Source of the DNA: Dolomedes plantarius
Lineage: Eukaryota > Arthropoda > Arachnida > Araneae > Dolomedidae
Assembly (NCBI GenBank): GCA_907164885.2
Contig: OU015492.1
Location: forward strand, 42,197,893 to 42,261,892
DNA length: 64,000 nucleotides
Reading direction: 5' to 3'
Shown in pieces: positions 35,871-46,706 of the stretch. Position 1 is the first letter of the stretch; each line of letters opens with the position of its first letter. The notes below the pieces were generated by a model that was not told the DNA's origin, made no database searches, and saw only the letters and a list, made by a program, of their open reading frames with translations. Both the position numbers and the translations under genes were made by a program.

Positions 35871-35935
<65 letters not shown>
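35870..35935. repeat. (TA)n microsatellite
   Basis: TA tract that served as target for the mariner-like element starting at 35936. Confidence 0.95.
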
Positions 35936-35937
<2 letters not shown>

Positions 35938-37776
35938 GGGTGGCCATAATTAAACTGACAGTGCTCACAGTGTTCTGTAGCGCGATCGATTTGCGAGAAT
36001 GACGCCACATTTTGTAGGAAGATTAAACAAGACGGGGGACGAAGGATTCCGCGAAAAAATAAATTAGTTCCAAAAGTCACCGCAAGGGGAATATTTGGCG
36101 CTGTGTAATAGAAAATAGAGTGTTAACAAATGCAAATTAATACGGAATAAAATTACCTTTTATTATGCACATTTTCTTATTTAGTTCTAGTGCAATATGG
36201 CAACACTTTTAAAAAAGCGTAAAATCTACATAAACACCGATAAAGTCTCGTGATCTGCAATATCACGTACGCTGAGCAGAAGAAGAAGTTCTTTATTCAA
36301 ATTTCACGTTACATCCATTGGCACAGTGCCAGCTGCTTGGGTTTTAAAAGGCAATGTGTTACGTTTCGAATCAATCGGATTGAAAGTTTATGTGCAATGT
36401 CTCCTTCTTTAGTCGAGCGTACGTTACTGGTCAAATTATTTTACCTCAACCAGTGCAACGCGTCAGCCGTTCTTCATGCTTTTAGAACGCACAAAAAAAT
36501 GCGTAAAGGTAACGGTCCTGTGTCAGTTAATGAGCTAAAAGCAATGGTTGCGACGTTTGAGAAAACAGGTTCTCTGAAGGTTCAGTCAGGCAGAGGACGA
36601 AAACCTGTACCACAGGATACAATCGAAGCAGTTGCCACAGCGATTGTCGACAGAGGACCAGACAATATTGCTGCCACCTCTAGCGCTCGTGGATTAGCTC
36701 GGAATATGGATATGCCTTACAGTACGGTATGGAAAATCTTACGAAAGATTATCAACTTCTATCCGTACAAGATCAGCCATGTACAGGAGTTACTGTACCC
36801 CGACCATGATAAGCGATTGACTTTTGCTCTCACCTTTCTTGCCAGAATGGAGGTGGATGATGCTTGGCCGTGGAAAATCTTATGGGGAGACGAGGCCCAC
36901 TTTTACCTGCATGGAACTGTGAATACCCAGAACTGCCGAATTTGGGATGACAAATCACCACATGCAGTCACAGAAATTCCCTTACATTCACCAAAGGTAA
37001 CTGTTTGGTGTGGTTTCACAGCGAAATTTATCGTAGGTCCATTCTTCTATGAGAACATTACCCCGACAGGACCGGAAACCTGTTCTGTTACCGGAGAGAA
37101 ATATCGCCACATGTTGGACAGCTTTGCCATTCCGGCACTTCAGCAAAGACAATGCCTGGGGGAAATCATTTTCATGCAAGATGGAGCTCCTCCACACGTT
37201 GCTGTACGGGTGCAACAGCTGCTACGACAGAAATTCACAACAGAAAGAGTCATTAGCCGCTACTTTCCAACTGCATGGCCACCTCGGTCGCCTGATCTTA
37301 CCCCATGCGACTTCTGGCTATGGGGTTACCTTAAGTCCAAGGTCTATCAAGGAGTGGTCCAGGACCTAGCTACGTTGAAGGATAACATATCACGGACTGT
37401 ACGGGAGATTCCTGCAGACATGTTACTTTCTGCTGTTGTGCATACTGTGCACAGAATACAATATGTGGTCCACAACAACGGCAGCCACATTGAACCTCAT
37501 TTGAATGCAAAATAAAAGGTAATTTCCGCATTGATTTGTATGTGCATAATAAAAGATAATTTTATTACGTATTAATTTGCATTTGTTAACACTCTATTTT
37601 CTATTACACAGCGCCAAATATTCCCCTAGCGGTGACTTTTGAAACTAATTTATTTTTTCGCGGAATCCTTCGTCCCCCGTCTTGTTTAATCTTCCTACAA
37701 AATGTGGCGTCATTCTCGCAAATAGATCGCGCTACAGAACACTGTGAGCACTGTCAGTTTAATTATGGCCACTCGG
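35936..37776 (+). mobile_element. Complete mariner-like transposon with 235-bp inverted repeats
   Basis: 1841 bp, flanked by TA (35934-35935, 37777-37778). Inverted repeats occupy 35936-36170 and 37542-37776, 235 bp each, with six differences counted by eye. They begin CCGGGTGGCCATAATTAAAC / CCGAGTGGCCATAATTAAAC. One uninterrupted transposase ORF lies between them. Intact ends, intact ORF and high repeat identity mark it as the youngest autonomous-looking element in the window. Confidence 0.94.
36397..37515 (+). CDS. Mariner-like DDD transposase, intact
   Basis: Cut-and-paste transposase of 372 residues. An upstream in-frame ATG at 36250 would add 49 residues, but the start at 36397 (MSPSLVERTLLVKLFYLNQC) matches the N-terminal helix-turn-helix expected of the group. 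The first HTH spans about residues 1-30, a GRGRKPVP hook lies near 68-75, and the second HTH is at about 100-120 (RNMDMPYSTVWKILRK). Catalytic residues: Asp in LWGDEAHFYLHG, Asp in FMQDGAPPHVA, Asp in SPDLTPCDFWLW. About 42 residues separate the last two by my count, so it is outside classical DD34D mariner and near the DD41D type at 10975-12120. The nucleus is the expected site of action, on the 235-bp repeats. No lesion seen. Confidence 0.93.
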   Translation: MSPSLVERTLLVKLFYLNQCNASAVLHAFRTHKKMRKGNGPVSVNELKAMVATFEKTGSLKVQSGRGRKPVPQDTIEAVATAIVDRGPDNIAATSSARGLARNMDMPYSTVWKILRKIINFYPYKISHVQELLYPDHDKRLTFALTFLARMEVDDAWPWKILWGDEAHFYLHGTVNTQNCRIWDDKSPHAVTEIPLHSPKVTVWCGFTAKFIVGPFFYENITPTGPETCSVTGEKYRHMLDSFAIPALQQRQCLGEIIFMQDGAPPHVAVRVQQLLRQKFTTERVISRYFPTAWPPRSPDLTPCDFWLWGYLKSKVYQGVVQDLATLKDNISRTVREIPADMLLSAVVHTVHRIQYVVHNNGSHIEPHLNAK

Positions 37777-37778
37777 TA

Positions 37779-37808
37779 TATATATGTATATATATATATA
37801 TATATATA
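37779..37808. repeat. (TA)n microsatellite
   Basis: Continuation of the TA tract split by the mariner-like element. Confidence 0.85.
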
Positions 37809-38332
37809 ACATAACATGTCTTGTCGAAACAGCTGTAAAAGCAGACACTGAAACAGCTGGAAAGGAGATAGTAATTGCGACGCAGTAAACCGGTGATTTC
37901 GTTAATATAGTTTTATTGTCGTTTATTACGCAGTTTCCCATAGGAAAGGAGTTAGACCGAGTGACATATGAAATGTACAAACACTATCAGAAAAAGGCCC
38001 GGCTTTCAGCCGTGTTCTCATTTTTATATCGGGAAAATACAAAAGAGGTGATGAAAATGTTATTCCCTATGACGTTATGTTGCGTCATGGACTAGAGCAT
38101 GTCCAATGATTCTTATCGGCTCAGTCTCCCTGGACAGAGATTTCCTAAATCTATAAGGATATTTCTCTGTGTACAGGGGAAGGAAGGGATTAAATACTGC
38201 AATCTTTATGAGAATTACATCATCTTTAGAAATCGAATAATGCATGTTTCACAGGAACATGGAGAAGTCAGATTATTAATATAAAATATAATGAAAGTGA
38301 ATTATTAATATAAAATATAATGAAAGGCTTAT
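37809..38332. other. Non-coding stretch with 30-bp tandem
   Basis: 38273-38345 repeats ATTAATATAAAATATAATGA with AAG as the unit tail, about two and a half times. Otherwise nothing recognised. Confidence 0.5.
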
Positions 38333-39520
38333 AATGAAAGTGAGTCTAGCTGGAATAATGCGGTAATTCCAGTACAAATTTCTGAAAATAGTGCCTATAC
38401 TAATGCTAGTGGTTGAGAAAACAAATCTTCTGATACTTGTATTAGTGCTATACCTGATATTATTAATGCAATACCTGATATTTTATATAACATTCACACA
38501 TCTGTTAATGAAGGAAATTTAGTAGATGACGAAGTATGTGTTACGGAAGTTAGTGAATACTTATTAGTTGACGTTAATAAACATGCTTTACACGATAGTA
38601 GGAACTCGCTAGGTAATGATGGTATTATTTCAAGTTCCCAGCTGAATGGTCATTGTGTAGGCCAGGTTGATAATATGGTTTTAAATAAAGTACATGAAAA
38701 CCAGACTGAGAATCAGGAGGAAAATTTGACACAGAATTATACTGTAAGTAGTTCAGCTGATGTTTCGGAAGTTGTAGAAGTAGTTAGCATTAAAACGCAC
38801 GAATACGAAAAGCTTAATCTTCCTAAAACTGAAGCAGTATTAAAGAATTTAACTGATAACGATTCTGATGTCGCAAGTTTCAAAGAGACTTTTTCGTCAA
38901 AAGAGGATAAAACTAAGGTTAGGGGTGATAAAAAACGAGAAAAAATGCCTTCAGGTTCCAGCATTAAAACTGCTAATACTGAAGAAATTAAGTCGGTAAA
39001 CAATAGGTCGTATAAGGACAAATACCAAAAGCAGAGTCAGGTTGTTCAAAAACATGAAACAAGCATCGAACCAATTTGTAAACGTATAATAAATAGCGAG
39101 ATAAAGTCAGTAACTAAACACGTTGGCGCGGCGTATAAGTTTGAAAAAATAGAATCTGCATTAAAATCTAATATCGATACAAGCAAAAGTACGAAGAAAA
39201 GTAAAGTGTGCACTACAAAAGCTCCATCAAAGGATGGATGTGTCACTGATAAGGTACACAAGGTTATCAAAAGAAAATATGACAATTTTAAAGGTCCTTT
39301 GCATAAGTACAGGAAACGGAAGATATCAGCCGCCCAGCAAAGTTGTCCTCCTCCTAAGAGACCTCCTGTCCATCGTCAAGCCGGACCAGCGCCTCAGGAC
39401 CAAAGACCTGCTGCACGAAGGATGCCCACACGGTCAACGAACCCCTTTACTAGGACTGCGACCATCAATAGAGGTTCCACGGAATGGACAACTGGTGCAA
39501 CGAAGTTGCTGCCTTCATGA
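38333..39520 (+). CDS. Orphan Ser/Asn/Lys-rich ORF, one internal stop
   Basis: Not recognised. Frame open from about 38333, with one TGA (38414-38416), then open to 39520. The first ATG after the TGA is 38675 (281 residues). Upstream sequence reads protein-like (VPVQIS-type, then CISAIPDIINAIPDILYNIH with a repeated AIPDI). The middle is hydrophilic and rich in Ser, Lys, Glu, Asn; the end has HKYRKRKIS, a possible nuclear-localisation patch, and a Pro/Arg-rich tail. A polyadenylation signal follows at 39563. No transmembrane segment or known domain. It could be an exon of a host gene whose 5' part is elsewhere, or an element-encoded ORF. Long openness in AT-rich DNA argues against chance. Confidence 0.4.
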
Positions 39521-39562
39521 ACAAGTCTTGTATACATTCTCTTATTCTATCCCACCCCCTTC

Positions 39563-39568
39563 AATAAA
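39563..39568 (+). promoter_or_regulatory. Candidate polyadenylation signal AATAAA
   Basis: Lies 43 bp after the stop of the orphan ORF, preceded by a pyrimidine-rich run. Confidence 0.35.
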
Positions 39569-40097
39569 ATCGAACAAACTGGTTTGAAATTCCCCATTGT
39601 ATATACAGTGTAAACATTTTGAGGGGAAGGGGAAACCCACTGAAAAAAAAACGGCATACTGTTGTTTTATAAATTTTTGAAGGGGACATGTAGTGAATAG
39701 AAAAAAATACATACTGCATAAGATAAAAACTAATTTACTAACTTCCCAAAACATAACACATGTGCATTATGAATTGGGGAAGAGCAGCTACAAACAGTCA
39801 AGAAATGTCATCTGTGCAATTGTGTTGACACTTTTAACTAAAATAGATTTTCTAGGGCGCAGTTGACCAACCCAGTATCCGCAACTCTGCAAATCCACTG
39901 TTTGATGGTGTCACCTGGACCCTTCGGGGTTAGTTTTGTAAAATGGGGGTGGCGTTTTTCCCCCACACAACGTGTGGAAGGTTTTTTGGCTTTGCCACCC
40001 ATTATGTAAAAAGTCAGACCAGCACGCGTTTTCAATGAGTTAACTGAAGCCGTTTAGACCTCAGTTACCTGATTTATTTTTTTTCGAGGGAGACCAA
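39569..40097. other. Non-coding stretch
   Basis: 39838-40035 is open on the minus strand (66 codons) without recognisable domain; nothing else seen. Confidence 0.4.
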
Positions 40098-40535
40098 TGT
40101 AAGGTATACATAAGATTCGATTCACAAGAATCGAACTTTTGAGTGAATGAATTAAAGAAGCTGCTTGAGATATGCTAATTTCGGGATACGTGCTTGGTAT
40201 AAATACCAAACAGCTTGATTAAGTTAAAAGGAGGTTGTTAAAGTTGATAGATAAACGAGAGGGAGCTACGAGGTAAGCAGCTCCAGGTGTTAACCGGCGC
40301 TAGTGCTTAGGGTGCCCAAAGTTTACGTGGCAGAACTGCTGGTTTTACTCTCTAGTTTGTGAGTATTGCAATGTGTATTTTTATTGAATGCTAATATATA
40401 TTCCGTACAAGTAGTACGTATGCTTATTGCTGTAAAAGCAAATTCTATATGTACAACGAATTCAATAAACATTGTTTCATGTATAAACTGTGTTTGTATC
40501 AAATTCATTTAGAGTGCCACTTCAAATTATATACA
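40098..40535 (+). mobile_element. Possible solo LTR
   Basis: Starts TGTAAGG, ends ATATACA. It contains GGTATAAATACC (40194-40205) as a TATA candidate and AATAAA near 40464. A matching target duplication is not clear (CCAA left, CCCA right). Confidence 0.3.
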
Positions 40536-40560
40536 CCCAAGTCTGGGTAGAAGTGAGTTA

Positions 40561-40586
40561 TACTATATATATATATATATATTAAT

Positions 40587-40623
<37 letters not shown>

Positions 40624-40647
40624 ATGGGTGCGTGCGTGTGTGTGTGT
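40561..40647. repeat. (TA)n-(TG)n microsatellite
   Basis: TA tract interrupted once, then TG repeats. Confidence 0.92.
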
Positions 40648-41740
40648 AGTAAAACTACTCTATGGCGATTAGTCATGGTTCCAAAAAAAGCGATCGTTTT
40701 GAGGGATGGCCGTCGAAAAGGAGGTAAAATAATATTCGCTATATCGAGTTTATTTAATCGGCCCTGAACAAAATAGTGCCTTATATATATATATATATAT
40801 ACAGTATATATCTCAAAGCATGATCTTTTCATTAAAATTTGTTGAAGTTTTCCAGGTAAATTTTATTTTGTACGACAGAATCTCACGCCCTTTTTAGCCA
40901 CCCATAAATGTCGCTACACATATGTCACAGTCGCTGGAAGTCAGCCCAGAACGTAATCATAAACTAAGCGTTTATGCCCTATTGTTCTTATGCAAGAATA
41001 TCTTTGAATTAATGTCAGCCAGTACTCACCTACGGCTGATAGAGAATAGAGTTATCTAGTATAAAACTCCTTGCTCCAAACAAAGTATTGAATCAATTTG
41101 AATTTGAAATATGAAGCCGAGATATATCTTGCTGTTCTTTGAAAAGGAAAATTCCAGTCCTCATTCTACTGTACTTCTGATTCAAATACAAATGATTTTT
41201 TTATCTTATTATCTCTATTGTCTTTTCTATGACTGCGAAACATGGCTTCGGCAGTTATGTTTCTCTCATTCATTCATATATATATATATATATATATAAA
41301 TGTACGTATGTACGCATGCATATATATGTAGGAAGGGCGTGACTTTCACGATAATTTAGACAGAGAACTCAGTTCTTGAAAATAATTTAAATAAATTTGT
41401 TGAATAATTATAGCTTAGCATGAATCCAAACTGTCAGAAAATGGGAGAAAAATCCTCCCCCCAAATTTTTGTTTTTTATTTGTAAATTAATGTTTATTTG
41501 TTTCCCAATAATTGACTATATTTTCTTAATAAATATAAACCGTTTATTATTTTAGGACAGAATATGAGATTTTTAGAATATTTGTCTTCAACTCGCTCAT
41601 AGATTTTCCCGCCCCGCTGTATAGGATCGTATCAAATCTATGGGATGTTATAACAAGAACTTATGACATATTTCTATTCTTTGGTTTTTTCATAAGCTGG
41701 TGTTTAAGCGGTAAACTTTTGTTTGTAACTGAAGGCTCTA
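40648..41740. other. Non-coding stretch with short microsatellites
   Basis: TA tracts at 40782-40808 and 41276-41298. No supported gene. Confidence 0.5.
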
Positions 41741-42120
41741 GGTAACCTAGAGGTAGCGCTTTGGGCTTCGGCCGAAAGGTGCTCAATTTGAATCCGGGTA
41801 TGTTTTGGTTTGGTTTGGAACGCTACAGTCAACTTTTTGCTACACAAGGACTAATTAGACCGGGACATACAGTTAAAAGCTGAGTCCGAACGGCTACAAA
41901 CATCCATGCCAACAGTGCCAACAATGCCAACAGTTTGAATCCCGACGGATGTCGTTAAATACTTCGTGTAAAGGGCGAATAATGGCTACATTAAATCCGT
42001 ATACCGGAAAGTCCTTCAACGAAGTCAGTGGGTAGGAAAAGGCACGAACCCTCTCATAGGTGTCGCCCTAGGGGATACTCGGTTGAAATTGAGTTGGCAT
42101 TAAGGTAGTAATGTTGACAG
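41741..42120 (+). mobile_element. tRNA-derived SINE (family shared with 2930-3180)
   Basis: Head: AGGTAACCTAGAGGTAGCGC, TTTGGGCTTCGGCCGAAAGG, TGCTCAATTTGAATCCGGG, giving box A-like and box B-like elements. The tail shares CCCGAC, TTCGTGT, ATTAAATCCGTA, AAGTCAGTGGGTA and GGTTGAAATTGAGTTGGCAT with 2930-3180. A short insertion with CATGCCAACAGTGCCAACA repeats separates head and tail. Confidence 0.68.
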
Positions 42121-42701
42121 TATCACTTGCATGGTCCTCCCAGCTAAAAAGTAGTCAACAATTTTCCCGTTTCTGTGAGAATGTCTCAGACTAAAGTGCC
42201 TCAACATTTGCCAAAAATAATAACAAGTATGTGAAAGTAATGGCAGAAGATATCTAAAGTGCAATTAGTTTATCCAAACTCGTTGTTATTTATCAGGTAT
42301 TAAAAGTAATAAATGCATTAATTGCGCTAAAGCATAAAATCCATTGTTTTTAAAGAATCCGTACACCTTTAATAAGGCATTTTCGATAAAAATATCGATT
42401 TATTCCATAACATTTAAGCTTTTATGTTTCAAATTCTGTTTGAATTTATAAATCTGTTCGATTTTTGTACGAAAATAGTCATTTTTAAAGCATTAAATGT
42501 GTTGTAATGTCATTTTTAGCGTTTCCTCAAAATTAAATTTTAATGGTTTTCTTTACGCATTAAAATGTTACATACTCTATCTATAAACGTTTATAAAGGG
42601 AATTGAATATGCTCATGATTGCAGATTAATTAGCTTTTTGACTACTTAGGTATGAATTGCAAGTGGCAATTAATTTTAAGGGATTTTTCTGTACATCAGT
42701 A

Positions 42702-43177
42702 CAGGAAAACCTCGTTTATCCGGCCCCCGCTGAGCGGGTCTCGGGATAATCCGGATCCGAGTTAGACATTATTTTTATTTAATGTTCCCATTAAATAATA
42801 ACTTTTAACTATGACAGTAAGAACGTAACAAGTCCGCCAAATATTTGCTTTTTAGTTTCATTCAATGCACAGTTCCTGCATATATTGTACAATAAATTAT
42901 GGTAATAAAATGCCTTTTGTTGAGTTTAAGAAAGCTTTACTAGACTTACCAATTATTTGCTAAGAAATGATGTGAAAAGTTATTTTTATATTTTTTAATG
43001 GCTTGTAAATAGCACTATGCAATTTTGCTACAAAACAGTTTTTAATCGTAATAAACGGTAAGTCTGCTTGGTAAAGGATTTGTTTTCCTTATTACCCATA
43101 TTACCCCGATTATCCGGATTTTCGATTGTCCGGATTGCCTATGGTCCCAATTAGTCCGGATAAACGAGGTTTTACTG
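42702..43177. mobile_element. pogo/Tigger-type non-autonomous element
   Basis: 476 bp, TA on both sides (42700-42701, 43178-43179). Termini CAGGAAAACCTCGTTTATCC and, complemented, CAGTAAAACCTCGTTTATCC. Further TCCGGAT motifs occur inside both ends. No ORF. Confidence 0.87.
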
Positions 43178-43269
43178 TACTTTAACTGCTAGACTCTGAG
43201 ATATACAGAGTATGATCTTGAGAATACTCTATTCCCTAGAGAAGTTCCCCAGAGTTTCTTTTTGAGTTA

Positions 43270-43604
43270 CAGTCGAACCCCTTTATAGCGAATTCGGTAT
43301 ATAAAGAACTCACGGATATAACGAACGAAAATTTTGGTCCCACCGTTTTCCTATTGTACATGATTTAATTAGTATTGTGCCAGTTTAATGTACTCGATTT
43401 TAGTCGATTTAATTCAATAATGATCATTTTAAATAGATTTTATCATTTTTATTAATGCATCATTATTCAATGCCCATTGCAACTAATGAGTTATATATTT
43501 TGTGAAATCTAGCATTTTTCTTAACGATTCGAATATAGCGAATCACCAGATAAACCGAACAAAACCTTTGGTCCCTTGAAGTTCGTTATAACAGGGTTCG
43601 ACTC
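43270..43604. mobile_element. pogo/Tigger-type MITE
   Basis: 335 bp, TA on both sides (43268-43269, 43605-43606). Left end CAGTCGAACCCCTTTATAGC; the right end complement is GAGTCGAACCCTGTTATAAC. Only about 90 bp separate it from the previous pogo-type element. Confidence 0.83.
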
Positions 43605-43890
43605 TATCATATTTCGCGGAAATGTCCAATTTTCCCCCATTTTTTCCAGTGCCCCCTCCCTGACAAAACAATTTAAATGTAACAGCTAAATTTTTTATCC
43701 ATTTTTCTAAGTTTTAATGTAATGTCATAACATAAAATAGATAAAAAGGCAAAATTCAAGAAAATTTAAGTCCTATTATTTGAAGTAAATTTCGTTCGTC
43801 TTTTCTTTCATTACATATATGATAGTGCAAAAAAAAAAATTTAAATCCTAGCGTCGACCTTTCTCTGTAATGATAGTTGTTGAATATATA

Positions 43891-44756
43891 ATAATTACAA
43901 GATAAAAAGAACTTTTTATATACCATGTTTTTAAATTTTCTGTTGAATCATATAAACTTGACAATTCTATGTATTTATAAATACTTTTTAAAAATTGTTT
44001 TGATGAATTATCCCATCAACTTGAACGAAAATGAAGTTAATTGGAAGTTAACTTGCGTTTAACTTTTCTTTCCCGTCCCGGCCGATAGATGGCTGCACCA
44101 GTCTGCAAAACAAAATTAACTGAAAATTAATTCAATACTGCTTAAAGATGGCTAAAAGTGTCAAAAGAATGCACTGTCATCGTATTCTGAGATATTCTAA
44201 AAATTCCAAATGTCTAGCTAGTCGGGAAGTCAGTTAAAAATCGATTGCTTGATAGATTTGGACTGGACAAACACACAAACAAACAAGAAAGCGAGTTAAT
44301 AAAAACATGTAAAATAATTACAAGATAAAAAGAACTTTTTATATACCATGTTTTTAAATTTTCTGTTTGAGATCATATAAACTTGACAATTCTGTGTATT
44401 AATAAATACTTTTTCAAATTTTTTTGATGAATTATCCCATCAACTTGAAAGAAAATCAAGTGAATTGGAAGTTAACTTGCGTTTAACTTTTCGTTCCCGT
44501 CCCGGACGATAGATGGCTGCTCCAGTCTACAAAACAAAATTAACTGAAAAAGAATTCAATTCTGCTTAAAGATGGCTAAAAGTTTAATACTTTAAAGTTT
44601 AATAATGCATTGTCATCGTGTTCTGAGCTATTCTAAAAGTTTCATATGTCTAGCTAGTCAGGAAGTTAGTTAAAAACCGATTGCAAAATTTGTACCGGAC
44701 AAACAAACACGCACGCACGAACAAACAAGAAAGCTTGTTAATAAAAACATGGTAAA
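43891..44756 (+). repeat. Tandem pair of about 0.42-kb units from the 19-kb TTAA family
   Basis: Units 43891-44313 and 44314-44756 run in parallel: ATAATTACAAGATAAAAAGA, CCATCAACTTGAA, GGAAGTTAACTTGCGTTTAA, CGATAGATGGCTGC, CAGTCTGCAAAACAAAATTA, CTTAAAGATGGCTAAAAGT, AACAAACAAGAAAGC. The same order appears on the opposite strand at 19315-19775 inside the TTAA-flanked element. No inverted terminus is seen next to this pair. Confidence 0.82.
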
Positions 44757-45992
44757 AAATGTAATAATGATGAAACGTACAGAAAGAAATAGAATATTTA
44801 CATGAAAATTCACGTGAGAAACAACACATATTAAAATAACACCCAGGTCCAAAATCTGGCTAAGTTTTACACCCACATATATCAGAACTATGCTATGCAG
44901 ATTCTATAACAACAGAGAAAGTCAATAAACACTTCCAAATTATCTGAAATCATATAAAATACTTAATGTTCATTGCTATAAATGCCCCATTTTGTTGAAT
45001 AAATAAAGATCCACCCATTCTGTTAACAGTCAGTTGACCAATAATGTTTATTCTCGGTAATCTAATAAGAACTCGCACTCGATTCAATCAAAACATAACA
45101 AAAGGAAAAACTTTAAATTTCCAGTCGCTGTATATTTACAGAAGCTCCGACGAAATAAGTGGAAAATCAATGTTACTCTCCGGGAAAAAATACATAAAAC
45201 CCACCTCCACTCGATGAAACAAACAGATAGTGCTATAAAAATCCATGACGTTGCAGCATTAGTTGCTAAGGAGGAAATAAATTTAATTTTCTTCCTCGCG
45301 CTCCCAAAAGTTATTTCATAAATTGGGTTACTGGAAATGAGATGAACACAAAACGTGAAATTTCATTCTTCTTTGTATTGTGTTTCCATTTTTATACTTA
45401 AAACGTGACAATGGAACAAAAATTAAGCTGCATTGCATTTACCTGTACTTTTTGCGAGCGCGGAAGTTTTATTATATTGCAAGGTTTAGAGCTCTTAAAA
45501 GAGTTAAAATTGTTTTCATTATTTTTTTTTCTGGAGAAATAACTGTTCGTATAAATAAGTGAAACATCTCCTTCCTGTTTATCTATACTTGTACTTAGAG
45601 GGTAAAATATCATCTTTTTAATACGCGTCGGGTGTAAACATATCTGTTACATTCGTTTTAGGATTATTTTTTTCATAGCCAGATCCTTTCAGTGCCTAAT
45701 ACCCGTAAAGGCTACGCTTATTTTCGATTTAAAGAAGGAAATTACAAAAAAAAATATGCTGGTAATATACACGAGAAATAATGTAAGCATATAAATATAT
45801 AAATTTGTGGTGCATTAAATGTATTTCATTATCTTTCCAAAATATCCTAAAAAGCATTAACCCTAGTCTCTAAATGTAACATCGCAATTAACACACTTCT
45901 TAAGAAATAGATTGCCTTTGGGCATGCCTTGCCGGTTCCACATTTTATATGTTATCCTCCAATATCTATAATGTACACCTCTTGCACCTTAT
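44757..45992. other. Non-coding AT-rich stretch
   Basis: No gene or known repeat recognised. ORFs at 45380-45613 overlap on opposite strands and lack any domain. Confidence 0.5.
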
Positions 45993-46706
45993 GGCCTTGT
46001 AATGACTCCCATACAATAGCGATATTTTGTGCGTGGAAATTCCGGGAAGACCAACCAACGCGCGGTTTGTGCCCATAATTGATTTAGGCGGGTCGACACA
46101 GACAGTCTCGGTGACATAAAGACCGGAAGTGTTACCGACAGCTCGCAGAGCAGTTCGTCAGCTACAAAAAGGAAGTTGCCGTACGGAGGCGCCTAGTCGT
46201 CTGGGAACGTAACTGAATAAAGAAAGGTGGCGTTTTCCAGACATTTCGAGAACGGTCAGCGAAGGTATATAAATTCGCCGGGCGCGAGTTAATTTCATGT
46301 CAGTGATTCAGAGACAGTTATTCAGAATGTCGCTAGAGCCGGAGACAAGAAGATACTGTCGGGCCTAGATAGATTTAAATGAGCGCAACGACAACTCAAG
46401 TCTGACTTTCCTCGTCGATGCCGTGAACCCACGAATTTAACCTTTTTGAATATATTGTAAATAGCCTGTATTTAGTCGAGAAATGCAATTAAAGAATTAA
46501 ATACAAAAAGACTGGCAGTCTTTAATTTAAGGAAAAGTCCTTACAGCCTGTTCACGCTGAATCTGGAGTGTTACGTGGCGTCAGCGTTAAAATTGTTTAC
46601 CTATCACTGAGACCACGTGATCGAACCAATCGCACGTCATGTCAACAGTCTCGAAGCTAATGTAGTTACGCAACGCAACGTTCCGGATGCAATGTGATAC
46701 AGGTCA
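45993..46706. mobile_element. MITE of the GGGCCTGTTCAC family, split by a solo LTR
   Basis: GGCCT (45993-45997) plus GTTCACGCTG (46550 on) restore the family terminus across the LTR insertion. The right end, complemented, reads GACCTGTATCACATTGCATC and is followed by ATTAA. The body has GTTACG and CCAATCGCAC motifs like the other copies. Confidence 0.6.
45998..46545 (+). mobile_element. Solo LTR with 4-bp target duplication
   Basis: 548 bp from TGTAATGACTCCC to AAGTCCTTACA, with TGTAA/TTACA inverted tips. It is flanked by GCCT on both sides (45994-45997, 46546-46549). A TATA box candidate GGTATATAAATTCG lies at about 46265. A GC-richer body precedes an AT-rich end. TG..CA ends with a 4-bp duplication fit Gypsy-type elements. 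No internal retroelement sequence remains. Confidence 0.75.

Noticed and set aside
36250..36396. Upstream start for the intact mariner transposase
   Set aside because: The 49 extra residues do not resemble a transposase N-terminus and reach close to the inverted repeat; the ATG at 36397 fits the helix-turn-helix start.
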